Shown here: positions 26,971-35,909 of the stretch, piece after piece
How the letters are laid out: each line of letters begins with the position of its first letter
Numbering within the stretch: position 1 is the first letter of the stretch
NCBI RefSeq assembly: GCF_038024875.1
Contig: NZ_CP136136.1
Span: forward strand, 3,906,001-3,970,000
Direction of reading: 5' to 3'
Source of the DNA: Gordonia rubripertincta
GTDB lineage: Bacteria; Actinomycetota; Actinomycetes; Mycobacteriales; Mycobacteriaceae
Length of the DNA stretch: 64,000 nt
Position numbers and translations under genes: made by a program
The notes under the pieces: model-generated
What the model was told of the DNA's origin: nothing
Database searches by the model: none
Seen by the model: only the letters and a program-made list of their open reading frames with translations

Positions 26971-28206
26971 ATGCCGGTATCGCCTTCCGCGAGGAACCAC
27001 GCCGTACACCCTGGTGGCGTGCATGATCTCGACGACCCCTATCCCGAACTCCTCGCCCTGACCCGGACAGCACCCGTCAGCCGGGTCGGCGACTCGCCCT
27101 TCTATCTCGTCACCGGATGGGATGCGATCGCCGAGGCGGTCGCACGGCCCGAGGACTTCTCCTCGAATCTCACCGCCACGATGGTGTGGAAGGAGGACGG
27201 GAAGGTCGAGGAGTATCCAATAGCCGAACTGGGCTCCCCCATCCATGTCTTGGCCACGGCAGACGACCCGGGTCACAAGGCCCACCGTGCGATGGTCATG
27301 CCGTCGTTGGTGGCCAAGCGAGTCCGTGCACTCGAACCGTTCATCGACGTCACCGTCGAGCGTCTGTGGTCCGAAGGGATCCGAGATGGCCACATCGACT
27401 GGGTGACCGCAGTCGCCCAACGCCTGCCGATGGCGGTCGTCGCCGAACTGCTCGGCTTCCCCACCTACGACATCGACGACCTCGTCCGGTGGTCGTTCGC
27501 AGCGACTGTTCTCCTCGACGGCGTCGTGAGCCCCGCCCAGCTCGAGGCGGCCACCGAGGCCGTCGGCGAGCTCAGCGCCTACCTGTCGACAGCGTTCGAC
27601 GGTGCGATGGACAACCTGGGCGAGAACGTCATGGGAGACCTGGCCCGGCTCGTCGTCCAGGGCGACCTCGACCACGGCACCGCCGTCATGATCGGTCTGC
27701 AATTCGTTGCCGCGGGCGCCGAGTCCACCGTCAGCCTCCTGGGAAGCGCTGTATACCTGCTTGGCCGCCATCCGCGCGTCGTCGACGAACTCCGCAGCGA
27801 TCGTGAACTCGTCCCACTCTTCATCGAGGAGGCATTGCGGCTCGAGTCGCCGTTCCGTGGGCATTATCGCCACGTTGTGACGGACACCGTCCTCGCCGAT
27901 GTCGACCTCCCGGCCGGCTCCCACCTGTACCTCATGTGGGGCGCGGCCAACCGCGACCCGGAGACCTTCGACCGCCCGGAACAGATCGATCTCGACCCGG
28001 CGAATCGACGCTCGCACATGGCTTTCGGGAAGGGAATCCACCTCTGTGTGGGGGCTGCGCTCGCCCGCCTGGAGGGGCGTCTCGCGGTCGGACATCTCCT
28101 CGACCGCACACCGGGCGGGTTCACCGTCGAGACCGCGGACCCGCAGTGGGAGCGAAGCCTTCTCGTCCGACGCCTCCGCACGCTACTCGTCCGGGTGAAC
28201 GCGTGA
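26971..28206 (+). CDS. Cytochrome P450, family not assigned
   Basis: 411 residues. P450 signatures are the I-helix FVAAGAESTVSLLGS (Glu-Ser-Thr in place of the CYP153 Asn-Asp-Thr), ExxR in EEALRLESPFRG, and haem loop HMAFGKGIHLCVGAALARLE with Cys359. The N-terminus (VHDLDDPYPELLALTRTAPV) is of the soluble actinobacterial class I type. It is clearly not CYP153 and lies 127 nt after that operon with its own palindrome, so it may be independently regulated. Its stop overlaps the NTF2-like gene start. It probably shares a ferredoxin and reductase encoded elsewhere or next door. The start is uncertain; GTG at 27019 is possible. Confidence 0.88.
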   Translation: MPVSPSARNHAVHPGGVHDLDDPYPELLALTRTAPVSRVGDSPFYLVTGWDAIAEAVARPEDFSSNLTATMVWKEDGKVEEYPIAELGSPIHVLATADDPGHKAHRAMVMPSLVAKRVRALEPFIDVTVERLWSEGIRDGHIDWVTAVAQRLPMAVVAELLGFPTYDIDDLVRWSFAATVLLDGVVSPAQLEAATEAVGELSAYLSTAFDGAMDNLGENVMGDLARLVVQGDLDHGTAVMIGLQFVAAGAESTVSLLGSAVYLLGRHPRVVDELRSDRELVPLFIEEALRLESPFRGHYRHVVTDTVLADVDLPAGSHLYLMWGAANRDPETFDRPEQIDLDPANRRSHMAFGKGIHLCVGAALARLEGRLAVGHLLDRTPGGFTVETADPQWERSLLVRRLRTLLVRVNA

Positions 28207-28634
28207 TGGGATCACCTGAGTCGACCATCACGGCCCTGCTGACCACGTACGTCCAACGCCTGGATGCCGGCGATCTGACCGGTGTCGCAGAGCTTTTCGA
28301 CCGCGCGGAAGTGTTCGTCTCCGGAAGCCGGATCGGCGCGGGCAGCGCGTTCGTGGAGCGACTGCTGCACGACACCGTCATCATCTACGAAGACGGAACA
28401 CCGCACACCCGTCACGTCCTCGGGAAGCCGTCGATCGAGATCGACGACCAGGGCCGGGCGACCGTCAGTTGCGAATACACAGTCACGCAGGACGGTCCGG
28501 ATGGGGAGTATGTCGTCATGGTCGGCCGACACCACGACACCTTGATCGTCGACAACGGTGAGTGGCACTTCGCGAGTCGCGACTACGGGGACATCACCCA
28601 TGTCGGGGACACCTCGAGACACCTTCGCTCTTGA
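28206..28634 (+). CDS. NTF2-like (SnoaL-type) protein paired with the P450
   Basis: 142 residues with the cone-shaped NTF2 fold pattern: an N-terminal helix ITALLTTYVQRLDAGDLTGVAELF, then alternating strands ending in GEWHFASRDYGDITHVGD. Relatives include hydratases, isomerases and small binding proteins. Stop/start overlap (TGATG) with the P450 implies a joint pathway, perhaps processing or sequestering the hydroxylated product. No catalytic pair can be asserted. Confidence 0.82.
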   Translation: MGSPESTITALLTTYVQRLDAGDLTGVAELFDRAEVFVSGSRIGAGSAFVERLLHDTVIIYEDGTPHTRHVLGKPSIEIDDQGRATVSCEYTVTQDGPDGEYVVMVGRHHDTLIVDNGEWHFASRDYGDITHVGDTSRHLRS

Positions 28635-28653
28635 CCCGGGTTGAGAGCGAAGG
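28622..28653 (+). terminator. Hairpin at the end of the P450-NTF2 operon
   Basis: Perfect 10-bp stem (CCTTCGCTCT with AGAGCGAAGG) whose 12-nt loop contains the stop codon of the NTF2-like gene. Confidence 0.55.
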
Positions 28654-28699
28654 ACTGAGTCGCGGAACAGTATTCGATAGCCCGGCGAACGACCGTCGA

Positions 28700-29497
28700 T
28701 CAGAAGTCGAATCCCCCGCCCCCGAAATCACCGAAGCCGCCACCGTCGCCCCCAAAACCGCTGTCGCCGCTGACACCACCGTCTCCGCCTGCATCGCCTC
28801 CGAAGTCGTCCCCGCCGGCGCCGCCGTCGATGGCGCCCATGTCGGATCCGTCGCCGACGCCGCTCTCGAAACCCTGGGCGTCGTACGGGACGCCGGCCAT
28901 GCCGGAGAACATCGCGGAGAACAGGAACATCGACCCGACTCCCCAGGCGCCCGCCACGAGCGCCGGCCGCCACCAGGGCTCGGAATACCAGCCGGCCGGA
29001 ACCGGACGCCCGGCGACGCGGCCACCCGGGTAGTAGTTCGGCGTCCGATCCGACGGGTTGGGCGACGCCTCGACCTGGCGCCCTTCGAACTCGACCTTCC
29101 GATCCTCGGTGACCTTGCCCGCGCTCTGCTGACCTTCGAGTTCGGGGATGGCGGGACCGGGATCGAGGTTCATCGCGACCCGCGCCGCACGGATGTAGTA
29201 GAGACCTTCGATGGCGGTCTGCTTGGCGAGGCGCGCCTGCGCGGGTGAGTTGGCCTGCTCGATCTGTGAACCCGCCGCGGTATAGCGCTCCCCGGCGTCG
29301 GCGAGAGCCTGCTTCGAGGCCGGGCCGTCGCCGACCAGCATGAACACCTGCCCTCCCAGACGTTCGATCGCTTGCCGGGCGTCGGCCTTCGCATCGTCCA
29401 GGGTCCGCGCGGCGTTGGTGCCGGAGCGCTGCTGCGCGACGACCACCACCCCGACGACGATCAGGACGATGACGGCGATCAGGATCAGTGCTTCCAT
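28700..29497 (-). CDS. DUF1542-type membrane protein with Gly/Asp-rich tail
   Basis: 265 residues from ATG 29497. An N-terminal membrane anchor (MEALILIAVIVLIVVGVVVV) is followed by a helical domain (ARTLDDAKADARQAIERLGGQVFML) of the DUF1542 kind. Next are a Pro/Tyr linker, a second hydrophobic stretch near ALVAGAWGVGSMFLFSAMFSG, and a C-terminal 60-residue tail made almost only of Gly, Asp, Phe and Ser. Homologues are common in mycolic-acid actinobacteria, with no known role. The tail ends in phenylalanine (GGGFDF). It converges on the P450 operon. Confidence 0.75.
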   Translation of the reverse strand: MEALILIAVIVLIVVGVVVVAQQRSGTNAARTLDDAKADARQAIERLGGQVFMLVGDGPASKQALADAGERYTAAGSQIEQANSPAQARLAKQTAIEGLYYIRAARVAMNLDPGPAIPELEGQQSAGKVTEDRKVEFEGRQVEASPNPSDRTPNYYPGGRVAGRPVPAGWYSEPWWRPALVAGAWGVGSMFLFSAMFSGMAGVPYDAQGFESGVGDGSDMGAIDGGAGGDDFGGDAGGDGGVSGDSGFGGDGGGFGDFGGGGFDF

Positions 29498-29645
29498 GAT
29501 TCTCTCCAGCTCGTGCGTGTCCGACGGACTCGTCCGGGGCAAGCAGCTGAGTGCTGGCGGGCCTGGCGGACAAATCGGGCACCTTCGAGCGTACCGACCG
29601 AGAAGACGCGTGCACCGGAACCGAGCTGGCCTGCGGCCCGGCTGG

Positions 29646-30248
29646 TCAGCGAGTGCGGGAGACCTCGATGACGATGCGGACGTTGTCGACGACTTTCAGC
29701 GTTCCCATCATCAGCGAATACGGCTTGATCCCGAAGTCGCTCTGGGTGACGGTGGACTCGGTCGAGATCCGCCAACTGTCTGCGGTCTCGTCGACCTGCA
29801 GGTCCAGCACATGCGGGCGTGACCGGCCGTGGACCGTCAGCACCCCGTCGGCGCGGTAACCGCCGTCCGTAGTGCTGAATGTGCCTGCCTCGTAGGTGAT
29901 CTCGGGGTATTTGTCGGCGTCCATGGACTTCAGGGCGTTCATGCGCGCCAGCGACTTCTCGGCCCCGGTCATCGGGGTGAGCCCGCCCTCGCCGGATTCC
30001 ACGTGCATCGAGTCGACCGAGATCGTGGCCGTCAGATTCGTCGGCACGAGGTCGGTCAGCGTCACCGATGCTGACCAGGTGCGCATCGCGATCCTCAGTC
30101 GGTGGCCGGTGCGCGCCGCCCGCCCGCCCACGTCGGTGTGCACGACGACCGAACCATCGGATTCGGTGAATTCCCAGACAGATTCCGCCACGGCCGTAGT
30201 GTAGGCGCTCGGAGTACGCGGCCGGGCCCATTGCACGGCGGACGACAC
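29646..30248 (-). CDS. YceI-family protein (polyisoprenoid-binding-like)
   Basis: Up to 200 residues. The YceI lipocalin-like barrel is seen in VWEFTESDGSVVVHTDVG, VPTNLTATISVDSMHVESGEGG, DKYPEITYEAGTF and FGIKPYSLMMGTLKVVDNVRIVIEVSRTR. No signal peptide is seen, so the protein is likely cytosolic. A GTG at 30191 just before the conserved domain is an alternative start. Family members bind isoprenoids or fatty amides; the ligand here is unknown. Confidence 0.85.
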   Translation of the reverse strand: MSSAVQWARPRTPSAYTTAVAESVWEFTESDGSVVVHTDVGGRAARTGHRLRIAMRTWSASVTLTDLVPTNLTATISVDSMHVESGEGGLTPMTGAEKSLARMNALKSMDADKYPEITYEAGTFSTTDGGYRADGVLTVHGRSRPHVLDLQVDETADSWRISTESTVTQSDFGIKPYSLMMGTLKVVDNVRIVIEVSRTR

Positions 30249-30268
30249 ACGGCGAGGTGGCGAGGACG

Positions 30269-31069
30269 ATGACGGAACAACGGATTCTGCTCGATGTCGA
30301 CGAAGCGGGAGTCGCGACGGTCACGCTCAACAGGGCGGACAAGCACAACGCCTTGGACCCCGCGATGTTCGACGCGTTGCCGGCCGTGACAAGCGAACTG
30401 GCGGCGGATCGTCGAGTGCGGGCGGTGGTCGTCCACGGAGCCGGGAAGAGCTTCTGTTCCGGTCTCGACATCTCGTCCCTCGGCGGCGATGAGCTCGGTG
30501 GCTCCCTGCTGGATCGCGACGACGCCGACCGGGGGAACCATGCGCAACGGGTGTCTCTCGATTGGGGTCACGTGCCGGCGCCGGTGATCACCGCGATCCA
30601 CGGCAACTGCTTCGGAGGTGGCCTGCAGATCGCGCTCGGCGCCGACATCCGCTACGCGACCCCCGATGCGCGGCTTTCCATCATGGAGGTCAAGTGGGGT
30701 CTGGTGCCGGACATGGGCATCACCCGGACGCTTCCGCGTCTCCTCCGGGCCGACGTCGCCAAGGAACTCACCTTCACCGGTCGTGTGCTCTCCGGAGCCG
30801 AGGCCCACGAGCTCGGGCTGGTCACCGGTACCTCCGACGACCCCCTCGCCCGGGCTCAGGAGCTCGCCCACGAGATCGCAACGAAGTCACCGCACGCGGT
30901 CCGCGCCGCGAAGCGACTCTACGAGGAGACCTGGACCGGCACCGACCCGTCGGCCGCGCTGTTGCTCGAAAGCACACTGCAGATCGAGCTGATCGGGTCA
31001 CCGAACCAGCTCGAGGCCGTGCACGCCGGAATGGCCCGCCGGGAACCGCGGTTCGCCGACCCGGACTGA
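30269..31069 (+). CDS. Enoyl-CoA hydratase/isomerase family protein (crotonase)
   Basis: 266 residues. Oxyanion-hole motifs are HGAGKSFCSGLDIS and HGNCFGGGLQIALGADIRYA, then SIMEVKWGLVPDMGITRTL, where the Asp after Pro replaces the more common Glu. This pattern is seen in 2,3-dehydroacyl-CoA isomerase-like members. ATG at 30269 has GCGAGGA upstream. It diverges from YceI and converges on the glutamate-synthase-like gene. It is a paralogue of the crotonase at position 2 but only moderately similar. Confidence 0.9.
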   Translation: MTEQRILLDVDEAGVATVTLNRADKHNALDPAMFDALPAVTSELAADRRVRAVVVHGAGKSFCSGLDISSLGGDELGGSLLDRDDADRGNHAQRVSLDWGHVPAPVITAIHGNCFGGGLQIALGADIRYATPDARLSIMEVKWGLVPDMGITRTLPRLLRADVAKELTFTGRVLSGAEAHELGLVTGTSDDPLARAQELAHEIATKSPHAVRAAKRLYEETWTGTDPSAALLLESTLQIELIGSPNQLEAVHAGMARREPRFADPD

Positions 31070-31099
31070 CGAGCCATTGGGCGGGTGGTCACCCGGGGC

Positions 31100-32677
31100 T
31101 CAACTCGGGCCCGCGGCCGATGGCGGCGCCGACCCGCCGGTTCTCTGGTCGGCCATCAGTCGGATCACAGCAGCGCGATCCGCCTCGGATGGCAGACCCA
31201 TACCCGGCGAGTACCCGTACACCTCACCCAGCGGGCTGGAACCCTGCCTGCCGTCGACGATCTCCACGGAGTCGGTCGAGATGAGTCCGGGATGCTCCAC
31301 TCCGCAGGCCTGCGACACCTTCACCAGGTCCCGCCGCAGCGTCGTAATGTAGTTCGCGGCTCGGGAGGACTTTTCGTCGGGCACCAGTCCTCTGGTGAGC
31401 CACTTCTTCTGTGTGGCAACGCCCGTCGGGCACGTGTCGGTGTGGCATTTCTGGGCCTGGATGCAGCCGATGGACAGCATAGCCTCGCGGCCGACGTTGA
31501 CCATGTCGCACCCCAGTGCGAATGCGAGAACCGCATTGTCGGGCAGACCGAGCTTGCCGCTGCCGATGAACGTGATCTGCTCGTCGAGGTTTCGCTCGGC
31601 AAAGATGCGATAGACCCGGGCGAAACCGAGTAGGAACGGCAGTGACACCGAGTCGGAGAACAACAGGGGTGCCGCTCCGGTTCCTCCCTCCCCTCCGTCT
31701 ATGGTGATGAAGTCGACGCCGCGACCGGTCTTCGTCATCAGGTCGGCGATCTGGTGCCACGAATCGAGATCTCCCACGGCGGATTTGATGCCGACCGGCA
31801 GTCCCGTTTCGGCGGCCAGGAGCTCCACCCAGTCGAGCATGCTGTCCGCGTCGGAGAACTCGGCATGCCGAGACGGGCTCACACAATCGTGTCCCGCCGT
31901 GACGCCGCGCGTCGCGGCGATCTCCGCAGACACCTTGGGACCCGGCAAGAACCCGCCCAGACACGGTTTGGCTCCCTGGCTCAGTTTGATCTCGAGAGCA
32001 CGCACCGGGGCTTCGGCGACAACGTCCTTCAACCGGGCCAGGTCGAAACGCCCGTCGGCGTCGCGGCAGCCGAAATAGGCTGTGCCGATCTGGAAGACGA
32101 GTTCGCCACCGTGGCGGTGATAGGGCGAGATCCCGCCCTCGCCGGTGTTGTGGAGCGCGCCGGTGAGAGCGGCCCCACGATTGAGTGACTCGATGGCGTT
32201 TCCGGACAGCGCCCCGTAGCTCATCCCGGAGATGTTCACCACCGATTCGGGACGGAAGGCGCCCCGCCGCCGGCGCGCTTCACCGACGACCTTCGCGCAG
32301 GGCAGCGCCACCTCGTGCCCGACCTCGGGCGTCGAGGCCGGCGCGGGCCCGGAACTGAACGTCCGATGCTTGATCACCGGATATCCGTTCGTGTACTCGA
32401 CGTCGTTGTCGGTGCCGAAGCCGAAGTAGTTGTTCTCCTTTTTCGACGAGGAGTAGATCCACCGGCGCTGGTCGCGGGTGAACGGGCGCTCCTCGTCGTT
32501 CGCGGCGACGATGTACTGGCGTAATTCGGGTCCGATCGCCTCGAGCCAGTAGCGCGCATGCCCGACAAGTGGGAAGTTGCGCAGCAACGAGTGCTCATTC
32601 TGGAACAGATCACGAACGACGACGGCCGCCGCTGTGGTGGCGGCACCGAGGGCGACAGCAGACTTCTTGCGGCTCAT
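31100..32677 (-). CDS. FMN-binding glutamate synthase-like protein
   Basis: 525 residues. After an N-terminal hydrophobic segment (AVALGAATTAAAVVV) comes the GltB central FMN/Fe-S domain: GAALTGALHNTGEGG, KPCLGGFLPG, TIDGGEGGTGAAPLLF, MLSIGCIQAQKCHTDTCPTGVATQ with the cysteine cluster for a 3Fe-4S centre. It lacks the amidotransferase and the C-terminal GXGXG domains of true glutamate synthase, so it probably oxidises another substrate at the membrane. It contains the only YTGGGGTG site of this window that is in frame (31509-31516 on the plus strand). Confidence 0.88.
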   Translation of the reverse strand: MSRKKSAVALGAATTAAAVVVRDLFQNEHSLLRNFPLVGHARYWLEAIGPELRQYIVAANDEERPFTRDQRRWIYSSSKKENNYFGFGTDNDVEYTNGYPVIKHRTFSSGPAPASTPEVGHEVALPCAKVVGEARRRRGAFRPESVVNISGMSYGALSGNAIESLNRGAALTGALHNTGEGGISPYHRHGGELVFQIGTAYFGCRDADGRFDLARLKDVVAEAPVRALEIKLSQGAKPCLGGFLPGPKVSAEIAATRGVTAGHDCVSPSRHAEFSDADSMLDWVELLAAETGLPVGIKSAVGDLDSWHQIADLMTKTGRGVDFITIDGGEGGTGAAPLLFSDSVSLPFLLGFARVYRIFAERNLDEQITFIGSGKLGLPDNAVLAFALGCDMVNVGREAMLSIGCIQAQKCHTDTCPTGVATQKKWLTRGLVPDEKSSRAANYITTLRRDLVKVSQACGVEHPGLISTDSVEIVDGRQGSSPLGEVYGYSPGMGLPSEADRAAVIRLMADQRTGGSAPPSAAGPS

Positions 32678-32839
32678 GAATCCAGTGTCGACCCGAGGTA
32701 TCGGGTCGCGCCACGAACGGGTGGTCCGGTGTGTGTCATTCGTGCAACGGTAGACAAGGCCATCCGAGCCGCGGCGATAAACTGGTCGATGCGCTTGCAG
32801 TCACTCTTTCTCCGGCGCACTTCCTCCGAGGAGGCCTCG

Positions 32840-33244
32840 ATGCCTGGATTCCCCGCGCTCACCCACGTTGCGATCACTGTGAGCGATCTCCCGGCGAGCA
32901 CCGCCTGGTACGAGAAGTTGTTCGAAGCCAAACCGGTTCTGGACGAAGACGAAGAGTCCGGCGATTTCCACCACACCGTCTTCGAACTCGACGGCGGAAC
33001 GCTTTTCGGACTCCACACCCATACCTCGAGCGGGTCGGGCGCCTCCGGTTTCGACGAGCGGAACGTCGGACTGGACCACATCGCATTCGCCTGCACCCAG
33101 TCCGAACTCGACGAATGGGTCGCCCGTCTGGACAAGGCCGGAATCTCGCACAGCGGCATCAGGCACGCCCACTACGGGTCAGGGATATCGTTCCGCGATC
33201 CGGACAACATCGCGCTGGAGTTCTTCGCCCCGCCGGCCGGATGA
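32840..33244 (+). CDS. VOC-family protein (glyoxalase/dioxygenase-like)
   Basis: 134 residues with the paired beta-alpha-beta-beta-beta modules of the vicinal oxygen chelate fold: LTHVAITVSDLPASTAWYEKLF, then GLDHIAFACTQSELDEWVARLDKAG and FRDPDNIALEFF. Candidate metal ligands are His in LTHVAI, His in LDHIAF and Glu in ALEFF. ATG at 32840 follows GAGGAGG. The substrate (a methylglyoxal adduct, antibiotic or catechol) cannot be decided. Confidence 0.88.
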   Translation: MPGFPALTHVAITVSDLPASTAWYEKLFEAKPVLDEDEESGDFHHTVFELDGGTLFGLHTHTSSGSGASGFDERNVGLDHIAFACTQSELDEWVARLDKAGISHSGIRHAHYGSGISFRDPDNIALEFFAPPAG

Positions 33245-33251
33245 CGTCGAG

Positions 33252-33986
33252 TCAGCTCTCGGCGGGCCCGACGTCGAGGTGAGCGAGAGCCGCTCGCGCG
33301 TTCTCCAGTTCGCGCGTGAGCTCCTCGATCTTCCTCTGTGCGGCCGCGCGCGCCGATTCGATGACCTCGTCCACCGCTGTGATCGCAGCGTCGTCACCCA
33401 GCTCCTGCATTGCGCGGGCCACGCGGTCCGCGGTTACCTCGGCGGGCTTGCCCTTCTTGCTGCCGTGCGCCACCGATACCGTCCAGGCGCTCTCACCCGT
33501 TGACGTGATGGTCACGCTGACCGCAGCCGTCGAGGTCTTCGCCCGTCGCACAGTCTTGGCCGGGGCCGGCTTCGGCACGGCCGATCGAGGCGGTGCGGTC
33601 TCCGGACGCGGAGCGGGCTCGGGTGCCGACTTCGGTTCCACTGCAGCTGCTTTCGGTGTCGGGGCAGGACGACGGGCCGCCGGGGTCGGCGTCGGTACGG
33701 CAGGGGCGGTTCTGGCCGACCGTGGGGCTGCCTTCGCAGGTGCTGCGGCGGAACGTGTGCGCTGTAGTTCGTCGGCTTCGAAGGGCAACTGATCGTCGAC
33801 GCCCTTGGGTCGCACCGTCACCGTCGAACCGTCGATGGACAGGACCCGCGCCGATGTCCCGGCGTCGAGTCCGAGAGACGGCATCGGGTCGCGGAGGTAG
33901 ACGGTCACACGCTTGCCGGCCGCGAGTGCCGCGGACAGAGATTCCAGGTCACCGGCGGTAAGGCCGGTCCTCTTCTGCGAGCTCAC
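33252..33986 (-). CDS. Pro/Ala-rich protein with N- and C-terminal domains, function unknown (DUF6319-like)
   Basis: About 244 residues from a GTG at 33986. The N-terminal domain (LTAGDLESLSAALAAGKRVTVYL, TVTVRPKGVDDQLPFEADEL) is joined by a Pro/Ala/Lys linker of some 75 residues to a C-terminal domain with VSVTITSTGESAWTVSVAHGSKKGKPAEV and a terminal coiled coil (AAQRKIEELTRELENARAAL). Such proteins are seen in Gordonia relatives; I know of no role. The linker would be disordered. Confidence 0.65.
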   Translation of the reverse strand: MSSQKRTGLTAGDLESLSAALAAGKRVTVYLRDPMPSLGLDAGTSARVLSIDGSTVTVRPKGVDDQLPFEADELQRTRSAAAPAKAAPRSARTAPAVPTPTPAARRPAPTPKAAAVEPKSAPEPAPRPETAPPRSAVPKPAPAKTVRRAKTSTAAVSVTITSTGESAWTVSVAHGSKKGKPAEVTADRVARAMQELGDDAAITAVDEVIESARAAAQRKIEELTRELENARAALAHLDVGPAES

Positions 33987-34078
33987 GCGTACATGTTCGC
34001 ACACGCGTGCGACTGTTGGGTGTCCGGTGTCGTTCCGAGCTCGGACGCTTCGGTCGGTGTCGCGCATACGATGGCGAA

Positions 34079-34282
34079 ATGTTCTTCCTCTTCGGATACG
34101 GCCCCAAGCAGCAGCAACTCGGCGCAGGTCAGACCCGGACGTGCGCCCGCTGTCACAACACCACCCAGTGGGCCCGGATTCGGGAGTTCAAGCAGTTCAC
34201 CGTGTTCTTCATCCCGATCGCCCGCTGGGGACGCCGCGAGTTCGAGTCCTGCGGCATCTGCGGCGCTGCAGTCGCCCTCTAG
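34079..34282 (+). CDS. Small zinc-ribbon protein
   Basis: 67 residues: MFFLFGYGPKQQQLGAGQTR, then CARC and CGIC pairs about 38 residues apart, the common zinc_ribbon_15 layout, with FTVFFIPIARWG between them. The FFLFG start and this size are typical of the family. An upstream TTG frame at 34007 overlaps the divergent gene and is rejected. Confidence 0.78.
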   Translation: MFFLFGYGPKQQQLGAGQTRTCARCHNTTQWARIREFKQFTVFFIPIARWGRREFESCGICGAAVAL

Positions 34283-34328
34283 GGATCAGCGAAAGCCGGG
34301 CACCGCGAGGAGTGGTTACGCTCGAAGA

Positions 34329-35835
34329 GTGGCTGCCACCGACTCCCCCGCCCGCACGTCCGACGCGATCACCGGCTTCGAGAGCACTTTCGCCGACGAG
34401 CTGACGCCGCTCACCGTCGAATGGCGCGGCGCCGAAGTACCCGATCCGCAGCTCCTCGTCGTGAACGAACCGCTCGCCTCGTCGCTCGGACTGGACGTCG
34501 AAGCACTGCGCTCCGTCGACGGGGTCGCGATCCTGGCCGGCGCAGCCGTGCCCGCCGACGGCAGGCCGGTCGCGACGGCATACTCCGGACACCAGTTCGG
34601 CGGATACGCCCCGCTGCTGGGCGACGGCCGGGCGCTTCTGCTCGGCGAGCTGCTCGACGTCGACGGGCACCGCGTCGACCTGCAGTTGAAAGGCTCTGGC
34701 CCGACACCGTTTTCGCGAGGTGGCGACGGTTTCGCGGTCGTCGGCCCGATGCTGCGCGAGTACCTGATCAGCGAAGCCATGCACGCCCTGGGGTGTGCCC
34801 ACCACGCGGTCGCTGTCGGTGGTGGCGACGGGTCGCGGGGTCCATCGCAACGGCGTGGAGCCCGGGGCAGTGCTTGCGCGCATCGCAGCAAGTCATCTGA
34901 GGGTCGGCACCTTCGAATTCGCCGCCCGCAACGGCGACATCCTGCAGCCCCTGGCCGACTACGCGATCACTCGCCACTACCCCGACCTGACCGATCTGCC
35001 GACGACCGGCGCCGGGAATCGTTACGCGAAGCTACTGGAGCGCGTCGTCGAACGGCAGGCCCGCCTCGTCGCCCAGTGGATGCTTGTCGGTTTCGTGCAC
35101 GGCGTGATGAACACCGACAACACCACCATCTCCGGCGAGACCATCGACTACGGACCGTGCGCATTCATCGATGCCTTCGACCCGGCCGCGGTGTTCAGCT
35201 CCATCGACCAGGGTGGGCGTTACGCCTTCGGCAACCAGCCCGCCGTCCTGAAATGGAACCTCGCACGGTTCGCCGAAACGCTTCTCAGACTGATCAGTCC
35301 GACACCGGACGACGCGATCGCGACCGCGACCGCCACCCTGTCCACCTTCGACAGTCTCTACGAGCAACACCTCAACGAAGGTCTGTCCGCCAAGCTGGGC
35401 CTGGCCGACACCTTCGTCGATCACGCACTGATCGACGACCTCCTCGCCCTGATGGCGGAACACCGCGCCGACTGGACAGGCACCTTCCGCGCGCTCGCCG
35501 ACGAACTCCGCGGACGAACGGCTCCCCTCGACCAACTCCTCGCACGGGAGGTTTCGGCGCCGTGGCTCGCGCGATGGCGCGAGACGCTCACACAACACGG
35601 CCGCGACGACGCCACCACCGCGGACGCGATGGACCGCGTCAACCCCCTCTACATCCCGCGCAACCACATGGTGGACGCCGCGCTCCGTGCTGCGCACGAG
35701 GGCGACCTCGCGCCATTCGAGGAGATGCTCGACGTGGTGACGCACCCGTTCGAGCGGCGCGTCGACTGGGTCAAGTACACCGCCCCGGCGTCGGACGAAT
35801 TCACGTCGTCGTTCCAGACGTTCTGCGGGACCTGA
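34329..35835 (+). pseudogene. selO: SelO-family protein AMPylase, +1 frameshift
   Basis: Joining two frames gives a 501-residue SelO/YdiU pseudokinase that transfers AMP to proteins during redox stress. N-terminal motifs YSGHQFGGYAPLLGDGRA and QLKGSGPTPFSRGGDG (ATP-binding loop) are in frame one up to MHALG. VPTTRSLSVVATG, HGVMNTDN and GPCAFIDAFDP (metal and active-site residues) follow in the next frame. Deleting one G from 34790-34793 joins them as HALGVPTTR, the family sequence. The break lies in CTGGGGTG. Start GTG 34329 is provisional. There is no C-terminal selenocysteine, as is usual for bacterial SelO; it ends SFQTFCGT. Confidence 0.87.
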
Positions 35836-35844
35836 GCGTCGGGA

Positions 35845-35860
35845 GTGTTCCGCGGAACAC
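35845..35860. other. 16-bp perfect palindrome after selO
   Basis: GTGTTCCGCGGAACAC, 9 nt after the selO stop and 50 nt before the next ATG. It could be a terminator stem or an operator of the following gene. Confidence 0.5.
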
Positions 35861-35909
35861 CGGTGAGTTGCCTCTGAACCCCCCGCGTGCGTGCTCCGAC
35901 TGCGCGACC

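Noticed and set aside
26947..28095. 382-residue minus-strand frame opposite the second P450
   Set aside because: No motif, and the plus strand has all P450 signatures.
34329..35835. Selenocysteine in SelO
   Set aside because: Bacterial SelO usually lacks it and the C-terminus here has a normal cysteine before the stop.
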